Below are positions 1 to 7,296 of a stretch of 64,000 nucleotides of DNA, one piece after another. Position numbers and translations under genes: made by a program. Each line of letters starts with the position of its first letter. Position 1 is the stretch's first letter. The DNA comes from Eubacteriales bacterium (GTDB lineage Bacteria; Bacillota; Clostridia; Oscillospirales; Oscillospiraceae), in the NCBI GenBank assembly GCA_030533415.1, contig JAUNJE010000001.1:62001-126000 (forward strand). Reading direction: 5' to 3'. Under the pieces are notes generated by a model. That model saw nothing but the letters and a program-made list of their open reading frames with translations. It did not search any database and was not told the DNA's origin.

Positions 1-306
1 TCGAAGAAAATTGACCTCCGTCATCAGCTGCATCCCCACCACGATCCCATGGGAAAAAGCCAGCTGTTCCTGCTCCATACACAGGCCGCTGACTAACTCA
101 AGCAGCATATCCGCGTCGGTCTCGGGAAGTGAATCCACAGCAGCATGTAAAGATGAAAACATACTGCGCAATTTTTCATTGTCGATGGAATTGTACATGA
201 CATAGATATCGTGAAGCATCTCCATCAGGGATTTCATGGTATCTGCATATTGGCAAACGGGATGGTAGTCCAGATAGTCCAGGACTTGATCGATGTGGAT
301 GGACAT
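1..306 (-). CDS. Small DUF6809-like protein, cut by window edge
   Basis: Reads leftwards from an ATG at 306 and runs off base 1, so only about 102 residues are visible. The start is supported by a purine-rich ribosome site (AAGAAGAGGAG) a few bases upstream. The product is soluble, acidic and mostly helical, starting MSIHIDQVLDYLDY. A later block, SHGIVVGMQLMTEV, resembles a segment I recall from small clostridial DUF6809 proteins, a family with no assigned function. No signal peptide or membrane segment is visible. It is divergent from an XRE repressor gene at 423, with two operator-like palindromes between them, so control by that repressor is likely. The reading frame is well supported; the family name is tentative. 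Confidence 0.6.
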   Translation of the reverse strand, partial: MSIHIDQVLDYLDYHPVCQYADTMKSLMEMLHDIYVMYNSIDNEKLRSMFSSLHAAVDSLPETDADMLLELVSGLCMEQEQLAFSHGIVVGMQLMTEVNFLR

Positions 307-343
307 AAATTTACGCTCCTCTTCTTGTAGTAACGCAATTATA

Positions 344-382
344 GCACCTGATAAGGTGTTTTTCAAGCACCTTATCAGGTGC
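344..382. promoter_or_regulatory. Double palindromic operator between divergent genes
   Basis: GCACCTGATAAGGTG at 344-358 is repeated as its exact reverse complement at 368-382. Each half contains its own short dyad, CACCT-N4-AGGTG. The pair lies between the divergent starts at 306 and 423, where a Cro/CI-type repressor would bind two adjacent sites. It is not followed by a U-run in the direction of an upstream gene, so an operator is more likely than a terminator. The link to the neighbouring XRE protein is inference. Confidence 0.65.
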
Positions 383-422
383 TGTGGTATATTTAGCATA
401 TACTACAAAAAGGGGAGCCAAT

Positions 423-656
423 ATGCGGGAATATGCACAACGGATTCGTAATCTGCGAATTGACCATGACAAGTCTCAAGCACAAATTGCCGTTATTCTA
501 GGCACAACTAAGAACCAGGTCGGTAAATATGAGCGCGGTGAGCAGGAAATGCCGATCAAGCATCTTTTGACCCTATGCAACTATTATGAGGTAAGTGCCG
601 ACTATATTTTGGGACTGCCTGAAGGGCGGCCCTATGGTTTGAGCAAAACGAAGTAA
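423..656 (+). CDS. XRE-family HTH transcriptional repressor
   Basis: A 77-residue protein that is almost entirely one Cro/CI-type helix-turn-helix: the HTH core SQAQIAVILGTTKNQVGKYE lies at about residues 16-35, followed by the family's LLTLCNYYEVSADYILGL tail. Upstream in-frame starts exist (384), but the ATG at 423 follows AAAAAGGGGAG at proper spacing and puts the HTH at its normal distance from the N-terminus. It has no ligand-binding or protease domain, so it probably represses by simple DNA binding. It is divergent from the small gene at 1-306, with paired palindromes at 344-382 as the likely operators. Autoregulation is inferred from this layout. Confidence 0.88.
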   Translation: MREYAQRIRNLRIDHDKSQAQIAVILGTTKNQVGKYERGEQEMPIKHLLTLCNYYEVSADYILGLPEGRPYGLSKTK

Positions 657-1081
657 TTTTCTGCGGATGAATGGGGAACGTGCTACCGACAGAGGCTTTG
701 CTAAGCGAATCCGTTACATAGAGAGATATTTTATTTTCGCCTTTGGCTGTGCAATAACATACCGCCTGCTGCAGCAATCTCCCCGTCACGGCTTACGCTG
801 TGCCAGCCCCTTTACATAAGGGGGCCTTGGGTGCGCTGCAATTCGGTCACGCAAAACTAACACAATCAGCATGAAGAAAATAGGACAACACGGCTCCTAA
901 CCCGCTCCAGCTGGCGCCAGACCGCCGAAAGAAAAACTGCTCACCCGCTCAGAGCGACCGGCAGTTCACGCCGGGCCGCAAGCGCTGTTTTCCTGCGCCC
1001 AACACTATGGTGCAATATCACTTGTCCGCCCGGTATGGGCGGATGTTTTTTGTAGAAAAGCACATTTTCCGTTCAAGTCTG
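657..1081. other. Intergenic stretch with dispersed-repeat fragments
   Basis: No convincing gene. Bases 690-715 (GGCTTTGCTAAGCGAATCCG) and 803-846 (AAGGGGGCCTTGGGTGCGCT plus flank) match pieces of the repeat family found whole near 15.9 kb and 45.9 kb. The remainder is G+C-rich without coding bias. Confidence 0.6.
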
Positions 1082-1110
1082 TTGACAATCTGTGAATTCG
1101 GAATTATACT
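1082..1110 (+). promoter_or_regulatory. Sigma-A promoter for the esterase/ATP-grasp operon
   Basis: TTGACA at 1082-1087 and TATACT at 1105-1110 are separated by 17 bases. The promoter lies 50 bases before the ATG at 1160, which argues against the upstream in-frame start at 1007. Confidence 0.8.
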
Positions 1111-1159
1111 ATACTTCATCTTGCTGATATACATACGTTTTATTGGAGGAAATCGCACA

Positions 1160-1915
1160 ATGGTCATAAAATGGGATGTCACCATTCCAAAGCTGTCCGG
1201 TGACAAACCCCGCCGGGCATATATCTGTCTGCCGGAATCCTACGAGGAGGATGAAAACAGGCGCTACCCCGTGATGTATATGTTTGACGGACATAATGTT
1301 TTTTTTGACGAGGATGCAACCTTCGGCAAATCCTGGGGTATGGCAAAGTATATGGAGGAAAGCCGGAAGGAGCTTATCATCGTTGGGGTCGAGTGCAACC
1401 ACGAGGGAAACCGCCGGTTGGTTGAGTATTCTCCCCTGACCTACCAGAACTCCGAGCATGGCAAAATCAAGGGCAAGGGCGCTGTCCTGCTGAATTGGAT
1501 GGTCAATACCCTGAAGCCCTATATTGACGAAAATTACCGCACCCTCCCCGACCGCCGGAACACCATCATCGCCGGCTCTTCCATGGGCGGCCTGATGGCC
1601 TTATACGCTGTGACGGTCTATAACCATGTGTTCCAGCGCGGCGCCTGCCTGTCCCCCAGCCTGTGGGTGGCCCCCGGCAAGGTGCTGGAAATGGTGGCCC
1701 GTGCCCATATCCGCCGGGATACCACCATTTATATGGACTACGGGGAACTGGAAATGTTCAACCACGCGGCCACTGCGGAATCCATGATCTCCACGGCTCA
1801 CCTGCTGCTGACCAAGCGGGTAAATCTGGCCTTCCGCATCGTCCCCGGCGGCAACCACTCGGAAGAATCCTGGGAGCGGCAGATCCCCATCTTTATGGAC
1901 TGCCTGGGGCTGTAA
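1160..1915 (+). CDS. Esterase D-like alpha/beta hydrolase
   Basis: 251 residues, within the usual size of the putative-esterase family (PF00756-like). The nucleophile elbow GSSMGG puts the catalytic serine at about residue 141. The likely catalytic histidine is H233 in GGNHSEESW, with acidic candidates near YGELE (194-198). The N-terminal half has the typical LPESYEEDENRRYPVMYMFD strand-turn. No signal peptide, so it is cytoplasmic. The ATG at 1160 follows TTGGAGG and a strong promoter at 1082-1110. It is the first gene of a tight cassette with a second esterase-like gene (68 bases on) and an ATP-grasp gene. The substrate is unknown; members hydrolyse acyl or phenolic esters. Confidence 0.85.
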   Translation: MVIKWDVTIPKLSGDKPRRAYICLPESYEEDENRRYPVMYMFDGHNVFFDEDATFGKSWGMAKYMEESRKELIIVGVECNHEGNRRLVEYSPLTYQNSEHGKIKGKGAVLLNWMVNTLKPYIDENYRTLPDRRNTIIAGSSMGGLMALYAVTVYNHVFQRGACLSPSLWVAPGKVLEMVARAHIRRDTTIYMDYGELEMFNHAATAESMISTAHLLLTKRVNLAFRIVPGGNHSEESWERQIPIFMDCLGL

Positions 1916-1983
1916 GGTTTTTACGGGCTTCCTTTCGCGTATTGCCTAACAAGTCATTTATTTTTATCTATAGGAGAGATAGA

Positions 1984-2736
1984 ATGGAAATTCGCTACGA
2001 AAAGCATTGGAGCGGCTGGTTAAACCGCGAAATGGAGTTCAAGGTCTACGGCCACGGCGGCAAGCCTGTCCTGTTCATTCCCTGCCAGGCGGGACGCTTC
2101 TGGGACTTTGAATCCTTCCACATGGTGGACTACTGGGCAAAATGGATCGAGGCGGGCCAGTGCATGGTCTTCTCCATCGACACCATCGACAACGAGGCCT
2201 GGGCCGCCCAGGGCGCCGACAGCCGCTGGCGCATTGAAAATCACGAGCGGTGGTACAACTATGTGGTCAACGAGATGGTCCCCACCATCAAGCACCTGGC
2301 GGGCCTTGCCAACGGCTACGACCAGGGTATCCTGACCTTTGGCTGCTCCATGGGCGCCATGCACGCCGCCAACCTGTATTACCGCCGGCCCGACCTGTTT
2401 GACAGCTGCTTTGCCATCTCCGGCCTGTATGACAGCAAGCTGTTCTTCGGTGACTACTGCGACGAGCTGGTGTACAACAACTGCCCCTGCCTGTACCTGC
2501 AGAACATGCCCGACGGCCACTACTATAAGGACCTGTACAACAGCCAGAAGTCCCTGATCGTCTGCGGCCAGGGCGCCTGGGAGGAGCCGCTGCTGGAATC
2601 CACCCGGTGGCTGGACACCGTCTGCTGCCAGAAGGGCATTCACACCCGCTTCGAATACTGGGGCTTCGATGTCAACCATGACTGGCCCTGGTGGTACAAG
2701 ATGGTGGATACCTACGTTCCCTGGCTTCTGGGTTAA
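1984..2736 (+). CDS. Second esterase-like alpha/beta hydrolase
   Basis: 250 residues. The nucleophile elbow is GCSMGAMHAAN with serine 122 as the probable nucleophile; H232 in DVNHDWPWW is the probable catalytic histidine. Only low similarity to the preceding esterase is visible, so this is not a recent tandem copy. It is unusually rich in Trp and Tyr (for example RFWDFESFHMVDYWAKW), suggesting a bulky hydrophobic or aromatic substrate pocket. The start at 1984 follows AGGAGAGATAG; a longer in-frame extension back to 1663 overlaps the upstream gene and is rejected. Cytoplasmic by lack of signal. Function is inferred only at hydrolase level. Confidence 0.82.
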   Translation: MEIRYEKHWSGWLNREMEFKVYGHGGKPVLFIPCQAGRFWDFESFHMVDYWAKWIEAGQCMVFSIDTIDNEAWAAQGADSRWRIENHERWYNYVVNEMVPTIKHLAGLANGYDQGILTFGCSMGAMHAANLYYRRPDLFDSCFAISGLYDSKLFFGDYCDELVYNNCPCLYLQNMPDGHYYKDLYNSQKSLIVCGQGAWEEPLLESTRWLDTVCCQKGIHTRFEYWGFDVNHDWPWWYKMVDTYVPWLLG

Positions 2737-2768
2737 TTTCGTATTTTATAAAAAGGAGAGAAATCTCA

Positions 2769-3968
2769 ATGAAAAATTTTGTATTCATTTCCCCGAATTT
2801 CCCCATGACCTACTGGAAGTTCTGCCGCGAGCTGAAAAACAACGGCATGCGCGTTCTGGGCATCGGCGACTGCCCCTACAATGAGCTGCTGCAGGAGCTG
2901 AAGGATTCCCTGCATGAATACTACAAGGTCTCCAGCCTGGAGAATTATGACGAGGTATTCAAGGCCGTGGCCTTCTTTACCTTCAAATACGGCAAGATCG
3001 ACTGGCTGGAATCCAACAATGAATACTGGCTGATGCGGGATGCCGCCCTGCGTACCGAGTTCAATATCTGCACCGGTCCCAAAAATGAGGACATGGCCAA
3101 GATCAAGTTCAAGTCCGCCATGAAGGAATATTACGCCAAGGCCGGCCTGCCCACCGCCCGCTATCATCTGGTGGAGGGCTACGACGACGCTGTGGAATTT
3201 GCCAATATGGTGGGCTATCCCGTGGTGGTCAAGCCCGACAACGGCGTCGGCGCCAGCAATACCTACAAGCTGCGCAGCGACGAGGATGTCCGCTGGTTCA
3301 TCGATACCAAGGACGACAACGTCTATATCATGGAGGAATTCGTCAACGGCTACGTCCAGACCTATGACGCCATCATCGACTCCAAGGGTCAGCCGCTGTT
3401 CGAATCCGGCAACATCACGCCCCTGTCCCTGATGGACATTGTCAACGATGCCGGCGATTCCGTGTACTATCTTGTGAAGGATCTGCCCGACAACATCCGG
3501 GACGCCGGTCTGCGCACGGTGGAGGCCTTCGGTGTCAAGAGCCGCTTCATCCATCTGGAATTCTTCATCCTGAACGACGACCAGGAGTGTCTGGGCAAGA
3601 AGGGCGACATTCTGGGTCTGGAGGTCAACATGCGTCCCGCCGGCGGCTACACCCCCGAGATGTACAACTACTCCCAGGAGACCGACGTCTATAAGATCTG
3701 GGCGGACATGGTGGCTTTCGACAGCAACACCAAGGGCACCGGCAACCACCACTACTGCGCCTTCTTCGGCCGCCGGGACGGCAAGCCCTACAAGCTGGAC
3801 GACTATGAGGTCATGATGAAGTACGGTCCCAAGATGGTCATGTGGGGCCGCATCCCCGAAGCCCTGTCCGGCGCCATGGCAAACCAGATGTATGTGGCCA
3901 ATTTCGACACGGAAGAAGAAATGATGGCGTATTACGAAGATCTGTCCGCTACCTACGACATTCAATAA
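2769..3968 (+). CDS. ATP-grasp domain ligase
   Basis: 399 residues. The ATP-grasp fold is visible: the N-terminal pre-ATP domain (1-110), the ATP-binding lysine in GYPVVVKPDNGVGAS (K155), the adenine-contacting EEFV (189-192), and metal-binding E264 and EVNMRPAGG (285-293). Such enzymes join a carboxylate to an amine, thiol or similar group through an acyl-phosphate. The C-terminal ~90 residues are an extra domain. ATG 2769 follows AAAAGGAGAG and starts 32 bases after the second esterase. The next feature is a strong terminator, so this closes the operon. Often annotated loosely as a carbamoyl-phosphate-synthase-like protein; it lacks the glutamine-linked architecture of that enzyme. Substrate unknown. 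Confidence 0.87.
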   Translation: MKNFVFISPNFPMTYWKFCRELKNNGMRVLGIGDCPYNELLQELKDSLHEYYKVSSLENYDEVFKAVAFFTFKYGKIDWLESNNEYWLMRDAALRTEFNICTGPKNEDMAKIKFKSAMKEYYAKAGLPTARYHLVEGYDDAVEFANMVGYPVVVKPDNGVGASNTYKLRSDEDVRWFIDTKDDNVYIMEEFVNGYVQTYDAIIDSKGQPLFESGNITPLSLMDIVNDAGDSVYYLVKDLPDNIRDAGLRTVEAFGVKSRFIHLEFFILNDDQECLGKKGDILGLEVNMRPAGGYTPEMYNYSQETDVYKIWADMVAFDSNTKGTGNHHYCAFFGRRDGKPYKLDDYEVMMKYGPKMVMWGRIPEALSGAMANQMYVANFDTEEEMMAYYEDLSATYDIQ

Positions 3969-3976
3969 AAACGCAC

Positions 3977-4006
3977 AAGCGCAGGGCTTTCCGCCCTGCG
4001 CTTTTA
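3977..4006 (+). terminator. Rho-independent terminator of esterase operon
   Basis: AAGCGCAGGGC and GCCCTGCGCTT form an 11-bp stem with a 5-base loop, followed by TTT, eight bases after the stop codon. Confidence 0.85.
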
Positions 4007-4154
4007 TCCTTCTTCCCGCATAGAGGAGCGTTCGGAGGAAAATCCCCTCCAGGTACCGTTTGGCAAGCTTTTCGATATTGGCCCGGAAAATATCTTCCAG
4101 CAGTATGCCCAGCGCCCAAGCTGTTTCCGCAGGACGCTGGGAAATATCAGAACC

Positions 4155-4895
4155 CTATCCGAGAAACTGGCGGATCAGGCACAGCACCGCCATATGGACC
4201 GGGTAGAACAGGTAGAATCCCCATTGAACAGCCTTACTGGAAGTCGCCTTTCGTCCGGAATAGAGGAAAATGGGGATCAGCGCAATCAGGGCAAACATTT
4301 CAAGGCGAATCCAGAACTGTCCGATTTGAATTCCGCTGCTCATCCCCTGTTCACAGATCAGCGCCATACCCACCAGTTGGAGCAGCCGCTTGTGGGGCAT
4401 CTCCCGGGTAAGGCCAAACAGGGCAATCATCGCCACACCTGGTCCGCCATAATCTGTTTCCAGACATTCCGCCAGCAGCATAAAGGGCAGTATCACAACA
4501 ATTTTCAGCAGCAGGTTTTTGCACTTTGCCGCAGCTTCCAGGGCAAAGAATCCCAACAGTAAGGTCAGCATTACGTTCTGGTAATCCAGGGTCCAACCAC
4601 CAAAAAAAGCAAAATCAAAGGGTATCTCTGAAAGCACCGCCCCAATAGCCAGCCGCAGCGCATAGCGCTTTGGATTCCGCGTGTAGTGCACGCCCTCTGC
4701 CAACAGAAAGCAGTAAATGGGAAACGCGATCCGTCCGACAATCCGCAGAAGTTGATAAAACTGAAATGCCCGGATCAATTCCGGTCCCTGTTTGGGTATT
4801 ATATTCCAGACAATGGCGGCGCCTACATGATCGATCAGCATGGTCACGCAGGCAATCAGCTTCAGGGTCTCCTGAGAAATGCCCCGCTTTTTCAT
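4155..4895 (-). CDS. TraX-family integral membrane protein
   Basis: 246 residues with about seven hydrophobic segments. The N-terminus (SQETLKLIACVTMLIDHVG) is the TraX-family (PF05857) hallmark, including the MLIDH stretch. The original TraX acetylates F-pilin, but chromosomal clostridial homologues have no proven role and no conjugation genes occur here, so a cell-surface acyltransfer role is only possible. The ATG at 4895 follows GGAGGGGATGCT. It lies 55 bases downstream of the ogt gene on the same strand, suggesting co-transcription. Confidence 0.82.
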   Translation of the reverse strand: MKKRGISQETLKLIACVTMLIDHVGAAIVWNIIPKQGPELIRAFQFYQLLRIVGRIAFPIYCFLLAEGVHYTRNPKRYALRLAIGAVLSEIPFDFAFFGGWTLDYQNVMLTLLLGFFALEAAAKCKNLLLKIVVILPFMLLAECLETDYGGPGVAMIALFGLTREMPHKRLLQLVGMALICEQGMSSGIQIGQFWIRLEMFALIALIPIFLYSGRKATSSKAVQWGFYLFYPVHMAVLCLIRQFLG

Positions 4896-4950
4896 AGCAT
4901 CCCCTCCAGTTGCGGCGTTTTTGCGGTAAACCTTTGGGAATCCTTGGGAA

Positions 4951-5445
4951 TCATACCGTCCCTTCTCCCTTCCACCCCTCATGGCGCAGAAGCCAGCGTT
5001 TTCGGTCAATGCCCCCCGCATAGCCGGTGAGGCTTCCATTGGCCCCAATGACGCGGTGGCAGGGAATGAGGATCGCAATGGGATTGCGTCCCACCGCGCC
5101 TCCAACCGCCTGGGCCGACATTTTGTCTTTTCCCAAAACAGCGGCCATTTCCCGGGCAATACCGCCGTAGGTGCGGGTCTCCCCCTTGGCAATCGTCAGA
5201 AGAATATCCCAAACCTTTCGCTGAAAGTCCGTTCCTTCCGGGGCAAGGGGAAATGCAATTGGCGGGTCCTCTCCCAGAAAATACCGGTCCAGCCAGGCCT
5301 CCGCCTTTGCCAGCACGGGCAGTTCCCCACCAGGCAGCGCCCCGCCGGGTATAATGCCCTCTATCTGCAGTCCGGTGAGGGCCTCACCGTCGCTCAAAAG
5401 CAGCAGCCGTCCAATGGGAGAATCATATTCCGAAAAATAAACCAC
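4951..5445 (-). CDS. ogt: Methylated-DNA--protein-cysteine methyltransferase
   Basis: Suicide repair enzyme that moves the alkyl group from O6-alkylguanine to its own cysteine. The active-site motif IPCHRVIGANGSLTGYAGG is intact and is preceded by a helix-turn-helix region containing GKDKMSAQAVGGAVGRNP. About 164 residues, normal for Ogt. I place the start at the GTG at 5445 because AAAAGGAGGGG sits just upstream; an ATG at 5475 in frame would add ten charged residues (DKNTKRRGIV) and is an alternative. Cytoplasmic. It is upstream of the TraX-like gene on the same strand. Confidence 0.9.
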   Translation of the reverse strand: MVYFSEYDSPIGRLLLLSDGEALTGLQIEGIIPGGALPGGELPVLAKAEAWLDRYFLGEDPPIAFPLAPEGTDFQRKVWDILLTIAKGETRTYGGIAREMAAVLGKDKMSAQAVGGAVGRNPIAILIPCHRVIGANGSLTGYAGGIDRKRWLLRHEGWKGEGTV

Positions 5446-5517
5446 AATACCCCTCCTTTTGGTGTTTTTATCCATTATACCTTCCGTTTCCCGGAAAGTC
5501 TATAGCAAAAACGCATC

Positions 5518-5546
5518 TTGATTCCCTCAACGGTTTTCGCTATAAT
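5518..5546 (+). promoter_or_regulatory. Promoter for DUF3737 gene
   Basis: TTGATT (5518-5523), 17-base spacer, TATAAT (5541-5546), about 36 bases before the start codon. Confidence 0.75.
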
Positions 5547-5581
5547 GGGGTAACATTCGGAATAAGGAGCATAAGACACTC

Positions 5582-6424
5582 ATGAGACAGGAAATTTTCG
5601 GAAAGCAGTTCGACGCGGAGCGCGCTTTGTACCATCTGCAAAGCGCCGATGTGACCGACTGCGTATTTGCCGGTCCCGCCGACGGTGAGTCCGTGCTGAA
5701 GGAAGCCCGGGATATAAACCTGGAAAATTGCCGTTTCTCCCTGCGCTATCCGCTATGGCATGTAACGGGCTTTCACCTGCGTGATTCCAAAATGGACGAG
5801 TTGACCCGCGCCGCCATCTGGTACGCCCGGGATGGCGTCATCACCGACAGTGCCCTCAATGGCATCAAAGCCGTGCGGGAATGCGGGAACATCAAGATTT
5901 CCGACTGCACCATCCAATCCGAGGAATTCGGCTGGAAGAGCAAGGACATCACCGTGACAGACAGCACCCTAATCTCCCAATACCTGTTTCTGGACAGCCG
6001 GGATGTAAAACTGGACCGGGTACGGATGCAGGGCAAATATTCCTTCCAATATATGGAGAATCTGGAGATCCGCGACTCCATTTTGGACACCAAGGACGCC
6101 TTCTGGCACAGCAAAAACGTCACCGTCTATGACAGCGTGGTCAAGGGCGAGTATTTGGGCTGGTTCTCCGAGGGGCTGACTCTGGTGAACTGCCGGATCA
6201 GCGGGACCCAGCCCCTTTGCTACTGCCGCAATTTGAAACTGGTCAACTGCACCATGGAGGGAACGGACCTTGCCTTTGAATACTCCGATGTGGAGGCCAC
6301 CATTCAGGGGCATGTGGATTCCATCAAAAACCCCCGTTCCGGGGAGATTGTGGTGGATTCCGTAGGCGAAGTGATTATGGGCGATGCCGTCATGGAATGC
6401 ACAGGCAAGGTGACCCTGCGGTAA
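5582..6424 (+). CDS. DUF3737 family beta-helix protein
   Basis: 280 residues beginning MRQEIFGKQFDAERALY, the characteristic opening of DUF3737 (PF12541). The rest is a chain of short repeats of the type 'N-x-x-I-x-D-S-x-L/V' (for example NIKISDCTI, NLEIRDSIL, NVTVYDSVV, NLKLVNCTM), which predicts a right-handed parallel beta-helix. No signal peptide, so cytoplasmic. Function unknown; the fold is shared with pectate-lyase-like and pentapeptide-like proteins, but no catalytic residues can be assigned. ATG 5582 follows AAGGAGC and a good promoter. Single-gene unit ended by the hairpin at 6441-6478. Confidence 0.88.
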   Translation: MRQEIFGKQFDAERALYHLQSADVTDCVFAGPADGESVLKEARDINLENCRFSLRYPLWHVTGFHLRDSKMDELTRAAIWYARDGVITDSALNGIKAVRECGNIKISDCTIQSEEFGWKSKDITVTDSTLISQYLFLDSRDVKLDRVRMQGKYSFQYMENLEIRDSILDTKDAFWHSKNVTVYDSVVKGEYLGWFSEGLTLVNCRISGTQPLCYCRNLKLVNCTMEGTDLAFEYSDVEATIQGHVDSIKNPRSGEIVVDSVGEVIMGDAVMECTGKVTLR

Positions 6425-6440
6425 CATACATGGCAGCGCA

Positions 6441-6478
6441 AAATTTCCCCCGGGGCGAAATGGCCTCGGGGGAATTTT
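6441..6478. terminator. Bidirectional terminator between convergent genes
   Basis: AAATTTCCCCCG and CGGGGGAATTTT can pair on either strand, with A- and T-runs on both sides. It lies between the convergent genes ending at 6424 and 6480. Confidence 0.75.
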
Positions 6479-6479
6479 A

Positions 6480-7154
6480 TTACAGGTAATCCTTATTCTC
6501 ATTTTCCCAGGACTCCCGGCTGTTTTGCTGGGGCGGGATATAGGCGGTCTCCTGCCTGGGCGGCATCCCCAGGTCCTTGTTCCGGTTGAAGAACAGGAAG
6601 AAGGGTTCCGTAACGCCGATCAGGATGCTGAGGACCAAATACAGCACGCAGTTGTCCGGGTCCAGGGACTTGTAAACATCATACAGCGCCATATAACGGA
6701 TGATGGCGTAGGCGATCGCCACACCGCACAGGGGCAGGCACAGGCCCAGTATCCCCACCACGGGTCCCATGACCATCTCCATCAGCTCGGTTTCGCGGAG
6801 TCTGCCAGCTGTGCCGGTAAAGACCTGGAACAGAAGGCCAACCGCCAGAACGGTAATCATCACGCTGAGCACCAGGGTAATGATGCTCAAAATCAGAAGG
6901 GACTTGCGCTTGGACTTATTTTCCCCCTTGACCACATAATGGTACTGGTCGGAAAGCGATCCCAATATCCAGCAGTTGACCACCGGGATCCAGGCGAGCC
7001 AGGGCCTGTTCAGCCCACGGCGCCGGGCAATGGTGTAAAGCCCCAGGGATGTCAGCACATAAGCGGCAATGCCGAACAGCATGGACGGAATCCCGGTAAG
7101 CAGGCCGGACAGGACGCCCATAAGCAGTTCATCTTCATACAGGTAGTAAGCCAT
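6480..7154 (-). CDS. Polytopic membrane protein of unknown function
   Basis: 224 residues with about five or six hydrophobic segments. The segment ARRRGLNRPWLAWIPVVNCW followed by ILGSLSDQY is a pattern I recognise from unnamed clostridial integral membrane proteins, but no function is attached to it. The C-terminal 30 residues are polar and Pro/Gln/Asn-rich (PPRQETAYIPPQQNSRE), probably a cytoplasmic tail. ATG 7154 follows GAAAGGGAGGTATTGAGT; a longer in-frame reading from 7214 has no ribosome site. Apparently a single gene between htpG and a convergent DUF3737 gene. Confidence 0.75.
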   Translation of the reverse strand: MAYYLYEDELLMGVLSGLLTGIPSMLFGIAAYVLTSLGLYTIARRRGLNRPWLAWIPVVNCWILGSLSDQYHYVVKGENKSKRKSLLILSIITLVLSVMITVLAVGLLFQVFTGTAGRLRETELMEMVMGPVVGILGLCLPLCGVAIAYAIIRYMALYDVYKSLDPDNCVLYLVLSILIGVTEPFFLFFNRNKDLGMPPRQETAYIPPQQNSRESWENENKDYL

Positions 7155-7246
7155 ACTCAATACCTCCCTTTCTCTCATTACGACTAGTTTACCACAGTCC
7201 GTACAAGAACGCAAGTTTTTTAAGCGGCGCCCATAAAATATTGCCG

Positions 7247-7275
7247 CACCCGGCGGAGCTGTGCTCCGCCGGGTG
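7247..7275 (-). terminator. Hairpin terminator of htpG
   Basis: CACCCGGCGGAGC and GCTCCGCCGGGTG form a perfect 13-bp stem with a 3-base loop, 21 bases beyond the htpG stop. The trailing U-tract is interrupted (AATATTTT). Confidence 0.7.
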
Positions 7276-7296
7276 TTGCTTTGACAGGTATACCGC

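Noticed and set aside
344..382. Rho-independent terminator
   Set aside because: It lies between two divergent start codons with no gene ending there, so an operator explains it better.
1663..1983. N-terminal extension of the second esterase
   Set aside because: It overlaps the first esterase in another frame, while ATG 1984 has a good ribosome site and the normal family start.
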